DNA of 64,000 nucleotides, taken from contig JABUFA010000010.1 of the NCBI GenBank assembly GCA_013314755.1, positions 1 to 64,000 on the forward strand. Reading direction: 5' to 3'. The notes below the pieces were generated by a model that saw only the letters and a list, made by a program, of their open reading frames with translations, was not told where the DNA came from and ran no database searches. Positions 63,488 through 64,000 of the stretch are shown piece after piece. The stretch comes from Chthonomonadia bacterium (GTDB lineage Bacteria > Armatimonadota > HRBIN16). The first letter of the stretch is position 1; each line of letters begins with the position of its first letter. A program made the translations under genes and the position numbers.

Positions 63488-64000
63488 ATGGGTTCACAGG
63501 TAGGGGTATATCCGAAATCGCCCCAGGAAGTGGTGCAGAGCGTCGGCGAGATAGCCATGATTCCGCAGGTGGTGATGAAGGTGCTGGATATGACCAGCAA
63601 CACCCGCGCCACCACACAGGAACTGGAAGAGGTTATCGGGCAGGATCAGGGTTTGACCAGCAAGGTGTTGACGCTGGCGAACTCCTCTTACTATGGGTTA
63701 CCCCGTCGGGTCAGCTCCCTGCGCGAGGCGGTAATGTTTCTGGGCTTCCGCGCCGTGCGCAACATCGCCATGACGGCATCATGCTACAACATGTTTATCG
63801 GCAAATCCGACAGCCAGAGCCTTCTGAAACGGCGCATCTGGAAGCATTCGGTGGACACTTCCCTGCTCACGCGCTTGGTCTGCTCCTATGCGCCCGATGT
63901 GGTGCCCGACGAGGCGTTCGCCGCCGGCTTACTGCATGATATCGGCAAGGCGGTGCTGGAGCAGTACTACCCGCAAGCCATGATACAGGTGGTGCAGACG
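63488..64000 (+). CDS. HDOD-domain protein, partial (cut by window end)
   Basis: A partial open frame of 171 codons that runs off the right edge. It begins MGSQVGVYPKSPQEVVQS after GGAGGTAGATAG. The visible part is an HDOD domain (IAMIPQVVMKVLDMTSN, LTSKVLTLANSSYYGLPRRVSSLREAVMFLG split across it) with GLLHDIGKAVL at about 150. HDOD proteins act as c-di-GMP or nucleotide signalling modules and often tune motility. It follows pilB by 27 nt and may regulate pili. Confidence 0.85.
   Translation, partial: MGSQVGVYPKSPQEVVQSVGEIAMIPQVVMKVLDMTSNTRATTQELEEVIGQDQGLTSKVLTLANSSYYGLPRRVSSLREAVMFLGFRAVRNIAMTASCYNMFIGKSDSQSLLKRRIWKHSVDTSLLTRLVCSYAPDVVPDEAFAAGLLHDIGKAVLEQYYPQAMIQVVQT

Overview
This 64 kb window is a GC-rich bacterial chromosome segment. 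The gene mix resembles Armatimonadota from warm or hot habitats: sugar-oriented catabolism with LacI regulators, DUF4838 and Gfo/Idh/MocA proteins, paired uroporphyrinogen-decarboxylase-fold proteins, a type IV pilus cluster, multiheme cytochromes and a very large I/III-type CRISPR array. That assignment comes from gene content alone and is only moderately secure. Intergenic GC-rich hairpin repeats occur at three places.

Layout. 1-5542 is one CRISPR array with 84 repeats and 83 spacers. It is open at the left edge and no cas genes are present in the window. 5735-14605 carries a LacI regulator and a secreted GH13 amylase, a tRNA-Leu, a ferredoxin/ASKHA activator with a UroD-type methyltransferase, a ParA/MinD-like ATPase and glycogen synthase. 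14606-16235 has a repeat cluster, a small membrane protein and a FliA-type sigma factor. 16339-22211 is mixed: a TIM-barrel protein, a HepT-MntA pair, a solitary DNA methyltransferase, a second UroD-family protein, a small RelA/SpoT-type HD hydrolase and a frameshifted oxidoreductase.

22411-32260 is the most unusual block. Four co-directional membrane genes are followed by an Ig-like membrane protein, a 1035-residue tubulin-like GTPase and a 703-residue membrane protein whose N-terminus looks like a decayed version of the same fold. After tRNA-Val come an aldo/keto reductase and a divergent GH5 glycosidase. Then comes a reverse-strand operon (35096-39934) for a Rieske protein, a cytochrome b fused to a 15-haem c-type tail, and an 11-haem protein fused to a cytochrome b561-like domain. 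This looks like a quinol-oxidising complex wired to large multihaem electron conduits.

40190-51109 holds dGTPase, a zinc ribbon protein, a sugar isomerase, a sugar ABC transporter, leuCD, a coiled-coil protein and a secreted DUF4838 protein. 51489-55983 (reverse) is der-glnE. 56181-63460 is the type IV pilus assembly operon pilM-N-O-P-Q-B, followed by an HDOD gene cut by the right edge. Consensus sigma-70 promoters precede lacI, both tRNAs, the Rieske operon and dgt. A TTAAnCGnTTAA operator is shared by the sugar transporter and aldo/keto reductase genes.
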